A stretch of DNA of 12,310 nt from Streptomyces violaceoruber (GTDB taxonomy: Bacteria; Actinomycetota; Actinomycetes; Streptomycetales; Streptomycetaceae), in the NCBI GenBank assembly GCA_000720805.1, contig JODI01000146.1:1-12310 (forward strand). Direction: 5' to 3'. The notes beneath the pieces are model-generated. The model was not told the origin of the DNA. It searched no databases and saw only the letters and a list, made by a program, of their open reading frames with translations. Shown piece after piece: positions 6,471-12,310 of this stretch; position 1 is the first letter of the stretch, and each line of letters opens with the position of its first letter. The position numbers and the translations under genes were made by a program.

Positions 6471-6559
6471 GCTTGAGTTTTAACCTCCGAGGTTCGAGTG
6501 CGTGGCGGCATGTCCCTCGAAGGACCGGCCACCGTTCGGAAATCAGCACTCAAGCTCAG
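6467..6559. repeat. 93-bp segment with 12-bp inverted ends
   Basis: CTGAGCTTGAGT (6467-6478) and ACTCAAGCTCAG (6548-6559) are perfect inverted repeats. The left end includes the stop codon of the membrane-protein gene and overlaps the 17-bp motif at 6471-6487. The right end includes the last codons of the MerR remnant. No clear target duplication flanks it. It may be a miniature element, the scar of a larger element, or a long-range stem at the 3' end of the sigma operon. Confidence 0.5.
6471..6487 (+). repeat. 17-bp dispersed motif, copy 2
   Basis: GCTTGAGTTTTAACCTC begins right after the stop codon of the sigma-operon membrane protein and matches the copy at 4315-4331 with one difference. 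The two copies bracket the second oxidoreductase piece, the monooxygenase remnant and the sigma operon. Confidence 0.6.
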
Positions 6560-6782
6560 GCACGGGAACGCTGCCGCTGGGAGGGGTCGGCGACCCCGGG
6601 GCACCCCACGGCGCACCTGCGGCTGCGGCGAGGCTCTGCCGTAAGTAGGTGAGGCGGGCGATCTCCGCGTCCAGGGTTGCCAGGCGGTGGGATCGGCGGC
6701 GGAGGTCTTCCAGGGTGAGGCCCAGAGCCAGCAGTTCACGGATCACGCGGACGCGGGTCACCTCGTAACCCGTTTTGGCCAT
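6543..6782 (-). pseudogene. MerR-family regulator remnant
   Basis: From the ATG at 6780-6782 the frame reads MAKTGYEVTRVRVIRELLAL, GLTLEDL, then LATLDAEIARLTYLRQSLAA, ending in a Pro-rich tail. The first part matches the wing and dimer-helix entry of MerR proteins (VxRVRxIRxLLALGLTLEDL) and the second the start of their coiled-coil (LDxEIARLxxLRxxL). The DNA-binding helix-turn-helix is missing, and some 20-30 residues usually found between these blocks are deleted. An ATG at 6818 would add a Pro/Ser-rich start that is not MerR-like. It is most likely a decayed gene. Confidence 0.6.
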
Positions 6783-6854
6783 GGGGTGCGACGGGGACGG
6801 CAGGGCGAGGCTAGGCATAAGCCACGATCGAGTCCTGTTCGATCCGTAGGTCCA

Positions 6855-6899
6855 GGCCCCGGAGCCGGTGTTGGCGCACCGACCGGGGCCGATCTTTTG
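6855..6899 (+). terminator. Strong GC stem-loop with T-run
   Basis: GGCCCCGG (6855-6862) and CCGGGGCC (6883-6890) form the outer stem. CGGTG (6866-6870) and CACCG (6877-6881) form the inner stem around a 6-nt loop. TCTTTTGC follows at 6893-6900, so on the plus strand it has the form of an intrinsic terminator. The nearest plus-strand gene ends about 385 bp upstream, so it may be left from a lost gene or may be a backstop for the sigma operon. Confidence 0.55.
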
Positions 6900-6996
6900 C
6901 TCGTTTGCCGCGAACCTAGAGCGGTTTCACTTTCCGGCGCAAGACGATCACGGAACGTCACCCATTCGAGGTACGACGCCTCAACTCACGTTCAGA

Positions 6997-7037
6997 CTTG
7001 GTTGGTTGGGTTGGATTTCAACCAGACCAGAACCAAG
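6997..7037 (-). terminator. Stem-loop after the DUF397 gene
   Basis: CTTGGTT (6997-7003) pairs with AACCAAG (7031-7037), and GGTTG (7009-7013) pairs with CAACC (7019-7023) inside it. The hairpin starts about 25 nt past the stop of the DUF397 gene in its direction of transcription, so it probably ends the XRE-DUF397 transcript. There is no T-run. Confidence 0.5.
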
Positions 7038-7061
7038 ATGGAAGAGCTCGAAGCTCGGGGC

Positions 7062-7256
7062 TCAAGCTCCGGGGCGACCTGCGGAAACGGCGGAGATGAA
7101 CGCCGTCCAGGCGGGGGCGGCGAGGTGCAGTTCGGAGCCGGTGGGGGTCTTGGAGTCGCGGATGTGGATACGGGTGGAGAACGCGACTTCGAGGCAGGCG
7201 CCGCCTTCGGAGTTGCTGTAGCTCGACTTGAACCACATCAACTGATCGTCACTCAT
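7062..7256 (-). CDS. DUF397 protein (Scr2-like)
   Basis: This 64-residue protein carries the DUF397 signature: W-FKSSYSN near residue 8, then EGGACLEVAF, IHIRDSKTP and a terminal AWTAFISAV block. Such small proteins are very common in Streptomyces and almost always follow an XRE/DUF5753 regulator. The Scr1/Scr2 pair is the named example, described as toxin-antitoxin-like and linked to antibiotic production, and some DUF397 proteins affect development. Here the ATG (7254-7256) overlaps the TGA of the regulator by four bases (ATGA), so translation is coupled. Molecular function is unknown; a partner or anti-regulator of the upstream protein is the usual suggestion. Confidence 0.92.
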   Translation of the reverse strand: MSDDQLMWFKSSYSNSEGGACLEVAFSTRIHIRDSKTPTGSELHLAAPAWTAFISAVSAGRPGA

Positions 7257-8062
7257 GGCTGATCCACCATCCGCTCGATGAAACGGGCCGACTCATCGGG
7301 GCTGAGAGCCTGCGCGCGGATCATGCTAAGCATCTCGCTCGCGCGGCTGACAACCTTCGGATCGGCAGAGAGCGAGCTCGACAACGCGCCTTCCGTGAAG
7401 GCGAACCGCTCGTGGTCTTGGGTCTCCAGCAGCACCATGGGACCCATGAGTGCCGGAGCGATGGCACGTTCGAGAGGAAGCACCTGGATCACCACGTTGT
7501 TCAGACGGGTCACTTCCAGCAGTCGGCCCAGCTGTTCAGCGTCCACCTGCGGGCTGCGCAAAGCAGCTTCGTAAAGGACGAAGCTCAGGGCCACGGGGGG
7601 CTTCCGTCCGGTGAGGATCACCTGCCTCTCCATGCGCGCCGCGATCCGCTCTTGCACCGTCTCCTCGTCCAGAAGCGGGACGTGATTCTCGATGAGGTCC
7701 GTCGCGTACCTCTTCGTCTGCAACAACCCTGGGATGTAGGTCACTTCGTACCACCAGAGGCTGATCGCTTCCTTCTCGCGTTGCATGAAATCCACGGCTC
7801 CCGCCGGAAACTTCTCCCTCTGCAAGTACTCCTTGGCCGCGCTCAGGAGCCCCTCCGCCCGGCACAACTCGTCCGCCACGTCGAGCACGCGCGGCGTCGG
7901 CATCCGTACGCCCTGCTCCATCGACTTGATGGTGTCCGGGGAGTAGTTGGAGGCGGCGGCCAGTTCCTCCCGGGTCACGTTCGCCTTGGTGCGCCAGCGC
8001 TTCAGCTGGTTGCCGCTGTAGCGCCAGGCGACTGGCATCTGGGAGTTGTACTGACCCGACAC
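7253..8062 (-). CDS. XRE-family regulator with DUF5753 domain (Scr1-like)
   Basis: This 269-residue protein has an N-terminal Cro/C1-type helix-turn-helix at about residues 17-65 (LKRWRTKANVTREELAAASN, then YSPDTIKSMEQGVRMPT), followed by a DUF5753 domain (about 88-262) containing WYEVTYIPGLLQTKRYA, RMERQ and a FTEG segment. The start is taken as GTG at 8060-8062 because GGAGG lies 8 nt upstream. The ATG at 8036-8038 has no ribosome site, and frames extending further right run through the divergent gene. It is co-transcribed with the DUF397 gene and divergent from the 129-residue gene. The palindrome at 8080-8099 just upstream is a likely binding site, suggesting autoregulation. Confidence 0.92.
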   Translation of the reverse strand: MSGQYNSQMPVAWRYSGNQLKRWRTKANVTREELAAASNYSPDTIKSMEQGVRMPTPRVLDVADELCRAEGLLSAAKEYLQREKFPAGAVDFMQREKEAISLWWYEVTYIPGLLQTKRYATDLIENHVPLLDEETVQERIAARMERQVILTGRKPPVALSFVLYEAALRSPQVDAEQLGRLLEVTRLNNVVIQVLPLERAIAPALMGPMVLLETQDHERFAFTEGALSSSLSADPKVVSRASEMLSMIRAQALSPDESARFIERMVDQP

Positions 8063-8079
8063 AGGACGCACCTCCGACC

Positions 8080-8099
8080 GATACACCCCGGCGTGTATC
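8080..8099. promoter_or_regulatory. Palindrome in the divergent XRE promoter region
   Basis: GATACAC (8080-8086) and GTGTATC (8093-8099) are perfect 7-bp arms, and the 6-bp centre CCCGGC pairs at its inner two positions. The palindrome lies 18 bp upstream of the XRE start codon and about 48 bp upstream of the divergent gene. On the minus strand TGTATC could serve as a -10 element with GTGACT upstream near 8105-8110, so a bound regulator would block transcription. It is the best candidate operator for the XRE protein. Confidence 0.6.
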
Positions 8100-8146
8100 A
8101 CCTCAGTCACTACCGAGCGTATCCGCCCGACCGCCACTGTGTGACC

Positions 8147-8536
8147 ATGACGAACGCAATTCACCGCCCCGACTGGATCCCGGCCTCCGGCCACCAACTC
8201 CGGGTGGCCGGCGTGCACTTCGACGCCGTACGGATCGAAGGTGTACGAGGAGAGCTGGTCGCCGAGCGGGTCATCGAGGCGGCGGACGGGGACGCGGGGC
8301 CGGTGGTGTGCGAGGCCGCCGGGTTTCGGTGGATGTACTTTCTGCTGGCGCCCGGGGATGTGCGCAGGCACAGCTGGCCGCTGGGTGTGCAGCGGTTCGG
8401 GAGCCGGGGGGACCGCGCCCTCACGTACATCGGGATCCCCGCGCTGGACGGCAACACCTGGCCGCTGCGCTGGTACAGCGAGCCGACGCCCAGCGCGCCG
8501 CACGTCGACGCGGATCTCCTGCTGAGGGTGCTGTGA
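8147..8536 (+). CDS. Conserved-looking 129-residue protein of unknown function
   Basis: This soluble protein is rich in Trp and Pro-Gly turns: HRPDWIPASGHQLRVAGVHF, FRWMYFLLAPGD, HSWPLGVQRFG, TYIGIPALDGNTWPLRWYSE. No transmembrane helix, metal motif or known catalytic motif is visible. I recall similar proteins beside XRE/DUF397 pairs in other Streptomyces but know no function for them. The ATG at 8147-8149 follows an in-frame GTG at 8141, which is a possible alternative start; neither has a strong ribosome site, so the transcript may be nearly leaderless. It shares the palindromic promoter region with the XRE regulator, so it is probably a regulated target. It converges with the DUF5063 gene, leaving only four bases between the stops. 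Confidence 0.8.
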   Translation: MTNAIHRPDWIPASGHQLRVAGVHFDAVRIEGVRGELVAERVIEAADGDAGPVVCEAAGFRWMYFLLAPGDVRRHSWPLGVQRFGSRGDRALTYIGIPALDGNTWPLRWYSEPTPSAPHVDADLLLRVL

Positions 8537-8540
8537 AGGG

Positions 8541-9200
8541 CTACTTCCCGGCCTGCATCCCCAGCGGTCCGCCGATCTCCTCCGCCATCACGCGGCCCGC
8601 CTCGAACTCCAGGGTGTCGTCGCCGACGGACTGGTCCGTGTCGAGGCCGTCGAGTTCCGCCAGGGGCTGGTTCAGCCGCACGTGCGCCACGACGGACTGG
8701 AGGGCGCGCAGGGCCGCCGAGGCGGTCGAGCCCCAGTTGGAGAAGTAGGAGAACTGCCACCACCACAGGGCCTCCGTGACGCGGCCGGCGCGGTAGTGGG
8801 CCATGCCGTGGCGGAGGTCGGTGATGACGTCGGTGAGGTCGTCGGAGATCCGGGCGGGGACCGGGGCCTTGCGGGGCTCGTACGGGTCGAAGACCTCCGA
8901 GTAGACGTCGATCGGGTCCAGGAGACGGGCGAGGTTCTCGCGGAGCTCGTCCGCGTCCGGCTCCGGGCCCAGGTCGGGCTCGTAGCGCTCGTCGGGGACG
9001 ATGTCCTCGTGGGCGCCGAGGCGGCCCCCGGCCAGGAGCAGCTGGGAGACCTCCAGGAGGAGGAAGGGGACGGCCGAGTCCGGCTCGTCGCCCTTCGCGA
9101 CCTCCGTGACGGCCACCAGGAAGCTCCCCACCTGGTCCGCGATCTGGACCGCGAAGTCGTCGGGGTTCTGGGCGGTCGCGTGCAGCGTGGCGTCAGACAT
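8541..9200 (-). CDS. DUF5063 family protein
   Basis: This 219-residue acidic, helical, cytosolic protein belongs to DUF5063, the family regularly found after recR in Streptomyces and relatives. Recognisable parts are [20 protein letters not shown] near the start, [19 protein letters not shown], a [15 protein letters not shown] stretch, and a Trp-rich [17 protein letters not shown] segment near residue 145. Its ATG (9198-9200) overlaps the 3' end of recR by eight bases, with GGGGAG inside recR serving as ribosome site, so the two are translated together. No biochemical function is known. Synteny with recR suggests, but does not show, a link to DNA repair or to the aspartokinase gene that often follows. 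Confidence 0.88.
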   Translation of the reverse strand: MSDATLHATAQNPDDFAVQIADQVGSFLVAVTEVAKGDEPDSAVPFLLLEVSQLLLAGGRLGAHEDIVPDERYEPDLGPEPDADELRENLARLLDPIDVYSEVFDPYEPRKAPVPARISDDLTDVITDLRHGMAHYRAGRVTEALWWWQFSYFSNWGSTASAALRALQSVVAHVRLNQPLAELDGLDTDQSVGDDTLEFEAGRVMAEEIGGPLGMQAGK

Positions 9201-9792
9201 CTAGGAGTCGTCTCCCCTCGAAGGCGCGGCCGAGGGTCACCTCGTCCGCGTATTCCAGGTCGCCACCCACCGGGAGGCCGCTGGCCAGGCGGGTGACCCT
9301 GAGGCCCATGGGCTTGATCATGCGGGCAAGGTACGTGGCCGTCGCCTCGCCTTCGAGATTCGGGTCGGTGGCGAGGATCAGCTCGGTGACCGTGCCGTCG
9401 GCCAGGCGGGCCAGGAGCTCCCGGATCCGAAGGTCGTCCGGGCCCACCCCCTCGATCGGGCTGATGGCGCCGCCGAGGACGTGGTACTTGCCGCGGAACT
9501 CGCGGGTGCGCTCGATGGCGACCACGTCCTTGGGCTCCTCCACCACGCAGATCACCGACAGGTCGCGGCGGGGGTCGCGGCAGATGTTGCACAGCTCTTC
9601 CTGTGCCACGTTGCCGCAGGTCGCGCAGAAGCGGACCTTCGCCTTGACCTCCATCAGGCACTGCGCGAGACGCCGTACGTCCGTGGGTTCCGCCTGCAGG
9701 ATGTGGAAGGCGATCCGCTGCGCGCTCTTGGGACCGACGCCGGGCAGCCGCCCGAGCTCGTCGATGAGGTCCTGGACCACGCCTTCGTACAA
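9193..9792 (-). CDS. recR: Recombination mediator RecR
   Basis: RecR works with RecF and RecO to load RecA onto single-stranded DNA at gaps. The 199 residues are full length. A helix-hairpin-helix region is visible at about 10-31 ([20 protein letters not shown]), then a four-cysteine zinc finger (C56, C59, C68, C71), a Toprim domain from about 79 ([15 protein letters not shown], and [13 protein letters not shown]), and the C-terminal [18 protein letters not shown] typical of the family. The start codon is TTG (9790-9792), preceded by GGAAGGA at a rather long spacing of 11 nt. It follows ybaB by about 105 bp and overlaps the DUF5063 gene, as in other actinobacteria. Confidence 0.97.
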   Translation of the reverse strand: MYEGVVQDLIDELGRLPGVGPKSAQRIAFHILQAEPTDVRRLAQCLMEVKAKVRFCATCGNVAQEELCNICRDPRRDLSVICVVEEPKDVVAIERTREFRGKYHVLGGAISPIEGVGPDDLRIRELLARLADGTVTELILATDPNLEGEATATYLARMIKPMGLRVTRLASGLPVGGDLEYADEVTLGRAFEGRRLLDV

Positions 9793-9897
9793 CGGACTGC
9801 CCGTCCTTCCATGCTTGCTGGGGGTTCTTTCTCGTCCGTACGGTAGTTGGCCGGTGCCCGTCTTAGAAAGGCAGGCCAGGCCTCGGATTACGGCGGA

Positions 9898-10245
9898 TCA
9901 GAACGGCAGGCCCGGAATTCCGCTGCCGCCGCCGCCCAGACCCTGGGCCAGCGGGCCGAGCTTCTGCTGCTGGAGGGTCTGCGCGTTCTCGTTGGCCGCC
10001 TGGACCGCCGCGACGATCAGGTCGGCGAGGGTCTCGGTGTCCTCGGGGTCCACCGCCTTCGGGTCGATCTTCAGCGCGCGCAGTTCGCCGGCGCCGGTGA
10101 CCGTCGCCTGGACCAGACCGCCGCCGGCCTGGCCGTCGACCTCGGTCCGCGCCAGTTCCTCCTGCGCGTTCGCCAGGTCCTGCTGCATCTTCTGGGCCTG
10201 CTGCAGCAGTTGCTGCATGTTGGGCTGGCCACCACCGGGGATCAC
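9898..10245 (-). CDS. YbaB/EbfC family nucleoid-associated protein
   Basis: This 115-residue protein binds DNA as a dimer and is usually encoded beside dnaX and recR. The helical N-terminus is clear ([20 protein letters not shown]), followed by the sheet region ([20 protein letters not shown]), the [20 protein letters not shown] block and a Gly-rich tail ending in PGLPF. A longer in-frame start exists at 10320, but the GTG at 10243-10245 has AAGGAG six bases upstream and gives the family's usual length. It heads the minus-strand group with recR and the DUF5063 gene. Confidence 0.95.
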   Translation of the reverse strand: MIPGGGQPNMQQLLQQAQKMQQDLANAQEELARTEVDGQAGGGLVQATVTGAGELRALKIDPKAVDPEDTETLADLIVAAVQAANENAQTLQQQKLGPLAQGLGGGGSGIPGLPF

Positions 10246-10285
10246 GATCAGCTCCTTCTTCGGGATGCTTTTCCCGTTCAGCACG

Positions 10286-10291
10286 AGCCTA
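10286..10291 (-). promoter_or_regulatory. Candidate -10 element for ybaB
   Basis: On the minus strand this reads TAGGCT, fitting the actinobacterial TANNNT -10 consensus. It would start transcription about 34 nt before the chosen ybaB start. A convincing -35 is not visible, so this is tentative. Confidence 0.35.
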
Positions 10292-10310
10292 CGTGGTCTG
10301 TGCGGCCGTC

Positions 10311-10338
10311 GCCCCAGCACTCTTTCGAGTGAGGGGGC
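10311..10338. other. Hairpin in the ybaB/SLATT divergent region
   Basis: CACTC (10318-10322) and GAGTG (10327-10331) form an inner stem with a 4-nt loop, extended by CCCC (10312-10315) and GGGG (10334-10337) across a small internal loop. A second hairpin, GCCCG/CGGGC, lies at 10362-10375. They sit between two divergent genes and may shape promoter or leader structure. No known RNA family was recognised. Confidence 0.35.
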
Positions 10339-10489
10339 CGTCAGTCCTCCACCTGATCAAGGCCCGCTTCCGGGCGGAAAAATCACGAAACCCGGGGCTT
10401 CGCCACCCATTGGGAGGTAGTAAGAGTTGCGCGTGGGCACACATGTGGTCACACAGCGCGATCGGTCGGGATCAGGTAGGGAGTGCCGG

Positions 10490-11242
10490 GTGGGTCAGCC
10501 GGAGATGCAGCCCGAGGGTCCGCCTCAGGACGGGCGGGGCGAGGGGGCGGCCGAGCTGCGGCCGGGCGATCTGACCGGGCGGACGTTTCCGCTCGGCGAC
10601 TGGGGCGAGCCCGCGGAACGGCTGGACGAGCTGTACCGGTGGGTGGAGCGCGGGGCGCTGGAGACGGCGGCCTGGTATCTGGCGGACCGGGTCTGGAAGC
10701 GGCGGGGTGCGCGTGTGCTGCGGGCGGGCGCGGCGGGCGGGGCGGTGGCGGGGGCCGCGTTGCCGCTGCTGGACATGACGGGCGTGGTGGGCGGGGTGGC
10801 GCCCTGGGGGTATCTGGCGCTGCTGCTCGGTGTGGCGTGCGTGGCCGGCGACCGGTTCTTCGGGGTGACCTCCGGCTGGATGAGGGACGTGGCCACGGCA
10901 CAGGCCGTACAGCGACGGCTCCAGGCTCTGCAGTTCGACTGGGCGTCGGAGAGCGTACGGGAGGTCCTGGGCCCGGCGGAGGGCACGGCCGGCGAGGCGG
11001 CGGACCGGTGCCTGGGCGTACTGCGCCGGTTCTCGGAGGACCTGACCGAGTTGGTACGGCTGGAGACGGCGGACTGGATGGTCGAGTTCCGGATGGGCGC
11101 GGCACCCCTGGGGATCCAGTCGGCGGGGATGGTGCAGCAGCGGCAGGACTCGGGGTCAGCAGGCCCGGGGCGGTTCCCGCTGCCACCGGGTGCCGGCGCC
11201 CGCCCGAACATGCCCCGCCAGCGGCCACCTGAGCCCAGGTGA
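10490..11242 (+). CDS. SLATT-domain membrane protein
   Basis: This protein of about 250 residues has two adjacent transmembrane helices (about residues 76-96 and 104-124) preceded by an amphipathic segment (LDELYRWVERGALETAAWYL) and followed by a long helix (ATAQAVQRRLQALQFDWASE), the layout of SLATT proteins. SLATT domains are known as predicted pore-forming effectors in some nucleotide-signalling conflict systems. This copy, next to ybaB-recR, is a conserved Streptomyces neighbour with no sensor or nuclease beside it. I chose GTG at 10490-10492 because GGGAG lies six bases upstream; in-frame TTG (10427) and GTG (10433) starts would add a low-complexity leader. The C-terminus is Pro/Gly-rich and disordered (PGAGARPNMPRQRPPEP). 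Confidence 0.8.
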   Translation: MGQPEMQPEGPPQDGRGEGAAELRPGDLTGRTFPLGDWGEPAERLDELYRWVERGALETAAWYLADRVWKRRGARVLRAGAAGGAVAGAALPLLDMTGVVGGVAPWGYLALLLGVACVAGDRFFGVTSGWMRDVATAQAVQRRLQALQFDWASESVREVLGPAEGTAGEAADRCLGVLRRFSEDLTELVRLETADWMVEFRMGAAPLGIQSAGMVQQRQDSGSAGPGRFPLPPGAGARPNMPRQRPPEPR

Positions 11243-11306
11243 GCTTGGCGGGTCGGGCTTGGCGGGGGGCCGGACTCGGCCGGGGGTGGACTCGCCTCGG
11301 CGGGCT

Positions 11307-11460
11307 CGGCCCGGGAGTGGACTCGGCCCGGGAGTGGACTCGGCCCGGGCGGGCTCGGCCAGGGTGATCTCGGCCCGGGCGGGCTCGGCCAGGGTGATCT
11401 CGGCCCGGGCGGGCTCGGCCAGGGTGGTCTCGGCCAGGGTGGTCTCGGCACGGCGGACTC
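11307..11460. repeat. Intergenic minisatellite, 17-, 30- and 15-bp units
   Basis: Two exact 17-bp units (11307-11323, 11324-11340) are followed by three 30-bp units (11341-11370, 11371-11400, 11401-11430; the third differs at one base) and two degenerate 15-bp units to about 11460. Every unit starts CGGCC or CGGCA, and the 30-bp unit is itself two related 15-bp halves. The array fills the gap between two convergent genes. It could act as a structured transcription barrier, or simply be slippage-prone DNA. Confidence 0.92.
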
Positions 11461-11472
11461 GGCACGGGCCGG

Positions 11473-12310
11473 TCATTGGCGGACGTAGGTCAGTGCCTTG
11501 TCCGTTCCGGAGTCCGTGCGCTGGAGGGTGCCGTCCGGGAGCAGCGTGATCGAGGTCGGCGCTCCCGGGGAACAGGAGGAGCGTGGCTCGCCGCTGGTGA
11601 CCGTGGACGGGCCGATGCTCAAGATGCCGCCCGCGTCCGGTGCTTGGGTCAGATCAGCCGCGAAGACGCAGTGGTAGGTGCCGTTCGCGGTGGGACCGTC
11701 GGCGACGAGGGACAGAACCGTGTCGCCCACCTGGCCCTGCTGGAGGGTCAAGCGGCGGGTGTGCAGACCGTCGGCGTTCTCGAGCGTGGTGGTCCAGGTG
11801 CCGAGGAAGCCGGCCGGGATCACCCCGTCCGACGGCGACTCGGAGGGGGTCGGCTCCGAGGGAGTGGGTGACGTCTGCTGCTCGGGGGTGCTCTGGTCGG
11901 GTGTGGCGGGAGCGGTCACCGAGGGGGTTGGGGTGCCACCGCCCGCCTGATCGTCGTCACCACGGTTGAGCAGCGCGTACACCGACCCGCCGACGGCCAG
12001 CGCGACGACCAGGGCGAGGACGACGAGTACGACGGTGGAGCGGGACTTCTTCCGAGGGTCCTGGGGGTCGGCGGGGCCGTGGGGCGGGGCGGGCGGCGGG
12101 CCGTAGGGCGGGGTCTGTCCCAGACCGCCGTACTGGCCGTACTGGGACGGCTGACCGGGCTGGCCGTACTGGTGGTACGGCGGTGTGGAGCCGGGGACGC
12201 CGCCTGGTACCGCCGACCAGGTTCCGGGGGCGCCGGCTCCGGGCTGCTGGGGGTAGGCGTACGCCGAAGGCTGCGGGTGCTGTTGCGGGTAGCCGTAGGC
12301 GGGGTGACCG
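11473..12310 (-). CDS. Membrane protein, C-terminal part (possibly a Ser/Thr kinase); runs off the window
   Basis: About 278 codons are visible and the frame remains open at the right edge, so the N-terminus is outside. In order there is a Gly/Pro/Gln/Tyr-rich stretch (GYPQQHPQPSAYAYPQQPG, then YGQYGGLGQTPPYG), a basic KKSRS stop, one transmembrane helix (VVLVVLALVVALAVGGSVYA at about 11995-12045), a Thr/Pro/Ser-rich linker and an external domain of about 110 residues with two cysteines (TYHCVFAADL, RSSCSPGAP). This tail is typical of actinobacterial receptor kinases, and such kinases occur near recR in Streptomyces, but no kinase motif is in view. A secreted-domain membrane protein without kinase is equally compatible with what is visible. 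Confidence 0.75.
   Translation of the reverse strand, partial: GHPAYGYPQQHPQPSAYAYPQQPGAGAPGTWSAVPGGVPGSTPPYHQYGQPGQPSQYGQYGGLGQTPPYGPPPAPPHGPADPQDPRKKSRSTVVLVVLALVVALAVGGSVYALLNRGDDDQAGGGTPTPSVTAPATPDQSTPEQQTSPTPSEPTPSESPSDGVIPAGFLGTWTTTLENADGLHTRRLTLQQGQVGDTVLSLVADGPTANGTYHCVFAADLTQAPDAGGILSIGPSTVTSGEPRSSCSPGAPTSITLLPDGTLQRTDSGTDKALTYVRQ

Noticed and set aside
6820..6860. tRNA 3'-end-like sequence (GTTCGATCC followed by GTCCA)
   Set aside because: The T-arm does not pair beyond one or two bases and no acceptor, D or anticodon arms are present, so it is neither a tRNA nor a supported attachment site.
8672..9661. Minus-strand frame spanning recR and the DUF5063 gene
   Set aside because: It is a shifted-frame shadow, Arg/Pro/Ser-rich, over two genes whose true frames are certain.
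10246..10489. Possible SRP RNA or riboswitch in the ybaB/SLATT gap
   Set aside because: A small SRP RNA gene lies near dnaX-ybaB-recR in some Gram-positives, but the conserved loop sequences are absent and only simple hairpins are found.
11307..11460. CRISPR array
   Set aside because: Units are directly adjacent with no unique spacers of constant length, so it is a tandem minisatellite.

Overview
The window looks like actinobacterial, most likely Streptomyces, chromosome. The DNA is very GC-rich, several starts are GTG or TTG, and the right side carries a recognisable Streptomyces core block: a SLATT-domain gene, ybaB, recR and a DUF5063 gene. The left half is accessory DNA with much debris.

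Layout from left to right. 1-301 has no convincing gene, only hairpins. 302-1764 (minus strand) is a two-gene operon: a short-chain dehydrogenase and a coupled EthR-like TetR regulator, with an inverted repeat upstream that may be its operator. 2039-5025 is a patchwork of broken genes: the tail of an ISAs1-type transposase, the N-terminal part of a quinone oxidoreductase (QOR), the head of a second transposase, an intact DHA2-type drug exporter (MFS) with a possible small membrane protein ahead of it, the middle of the same QOR, and the tail of an FAD-dependent monooxygenase. The two QOR pieces share a 25-bp direct repeat. Removing 2003 bp between the copies rejoins them in frame, so the exporter cassette sits inside what was one gene.

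5112-6470 (plus) is an ECF-type sigma factor followed by a single-pass membrane protein, a plausible sigma/partner pair. 6467-7061 holds an inverted-repeat-bounded 93-bp stretch, a MerR-family remnant and two hairpins. 7062-8536 is an Scr1-type XRE regulator (HTH plus DUF5753) with an overlapping DUF397 gene on the minus strand, and a divergent 129-residue protein of unknown function on the plus strand. A near-perfect palindrome lies in their shared promoter region.

8541-10245 (minus) is the housekeeping group ybaB-recR-DUF5063, linked to recombinational repair. A SLATT-domain membrane protein runs divergently (10490-11242). It converges on the 3' end of a membrane protein that leaves the window at the right edge (possibly the C-terminal part of a Ser/Thr kinase). 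A GC-rich minisatellite of 17-, 30- and 15-bp units fills the space between them.

The most unusual items are the split QOR with its in-frame duplication, the 17-bp motif found at 4315 and 6471, the minisatellite whose minus strand reads as a pentapeptide repeat, and the uncharacterised regulator/DUF397/orphan trio. No CRISPR array, rRNA or tRNA was seen.
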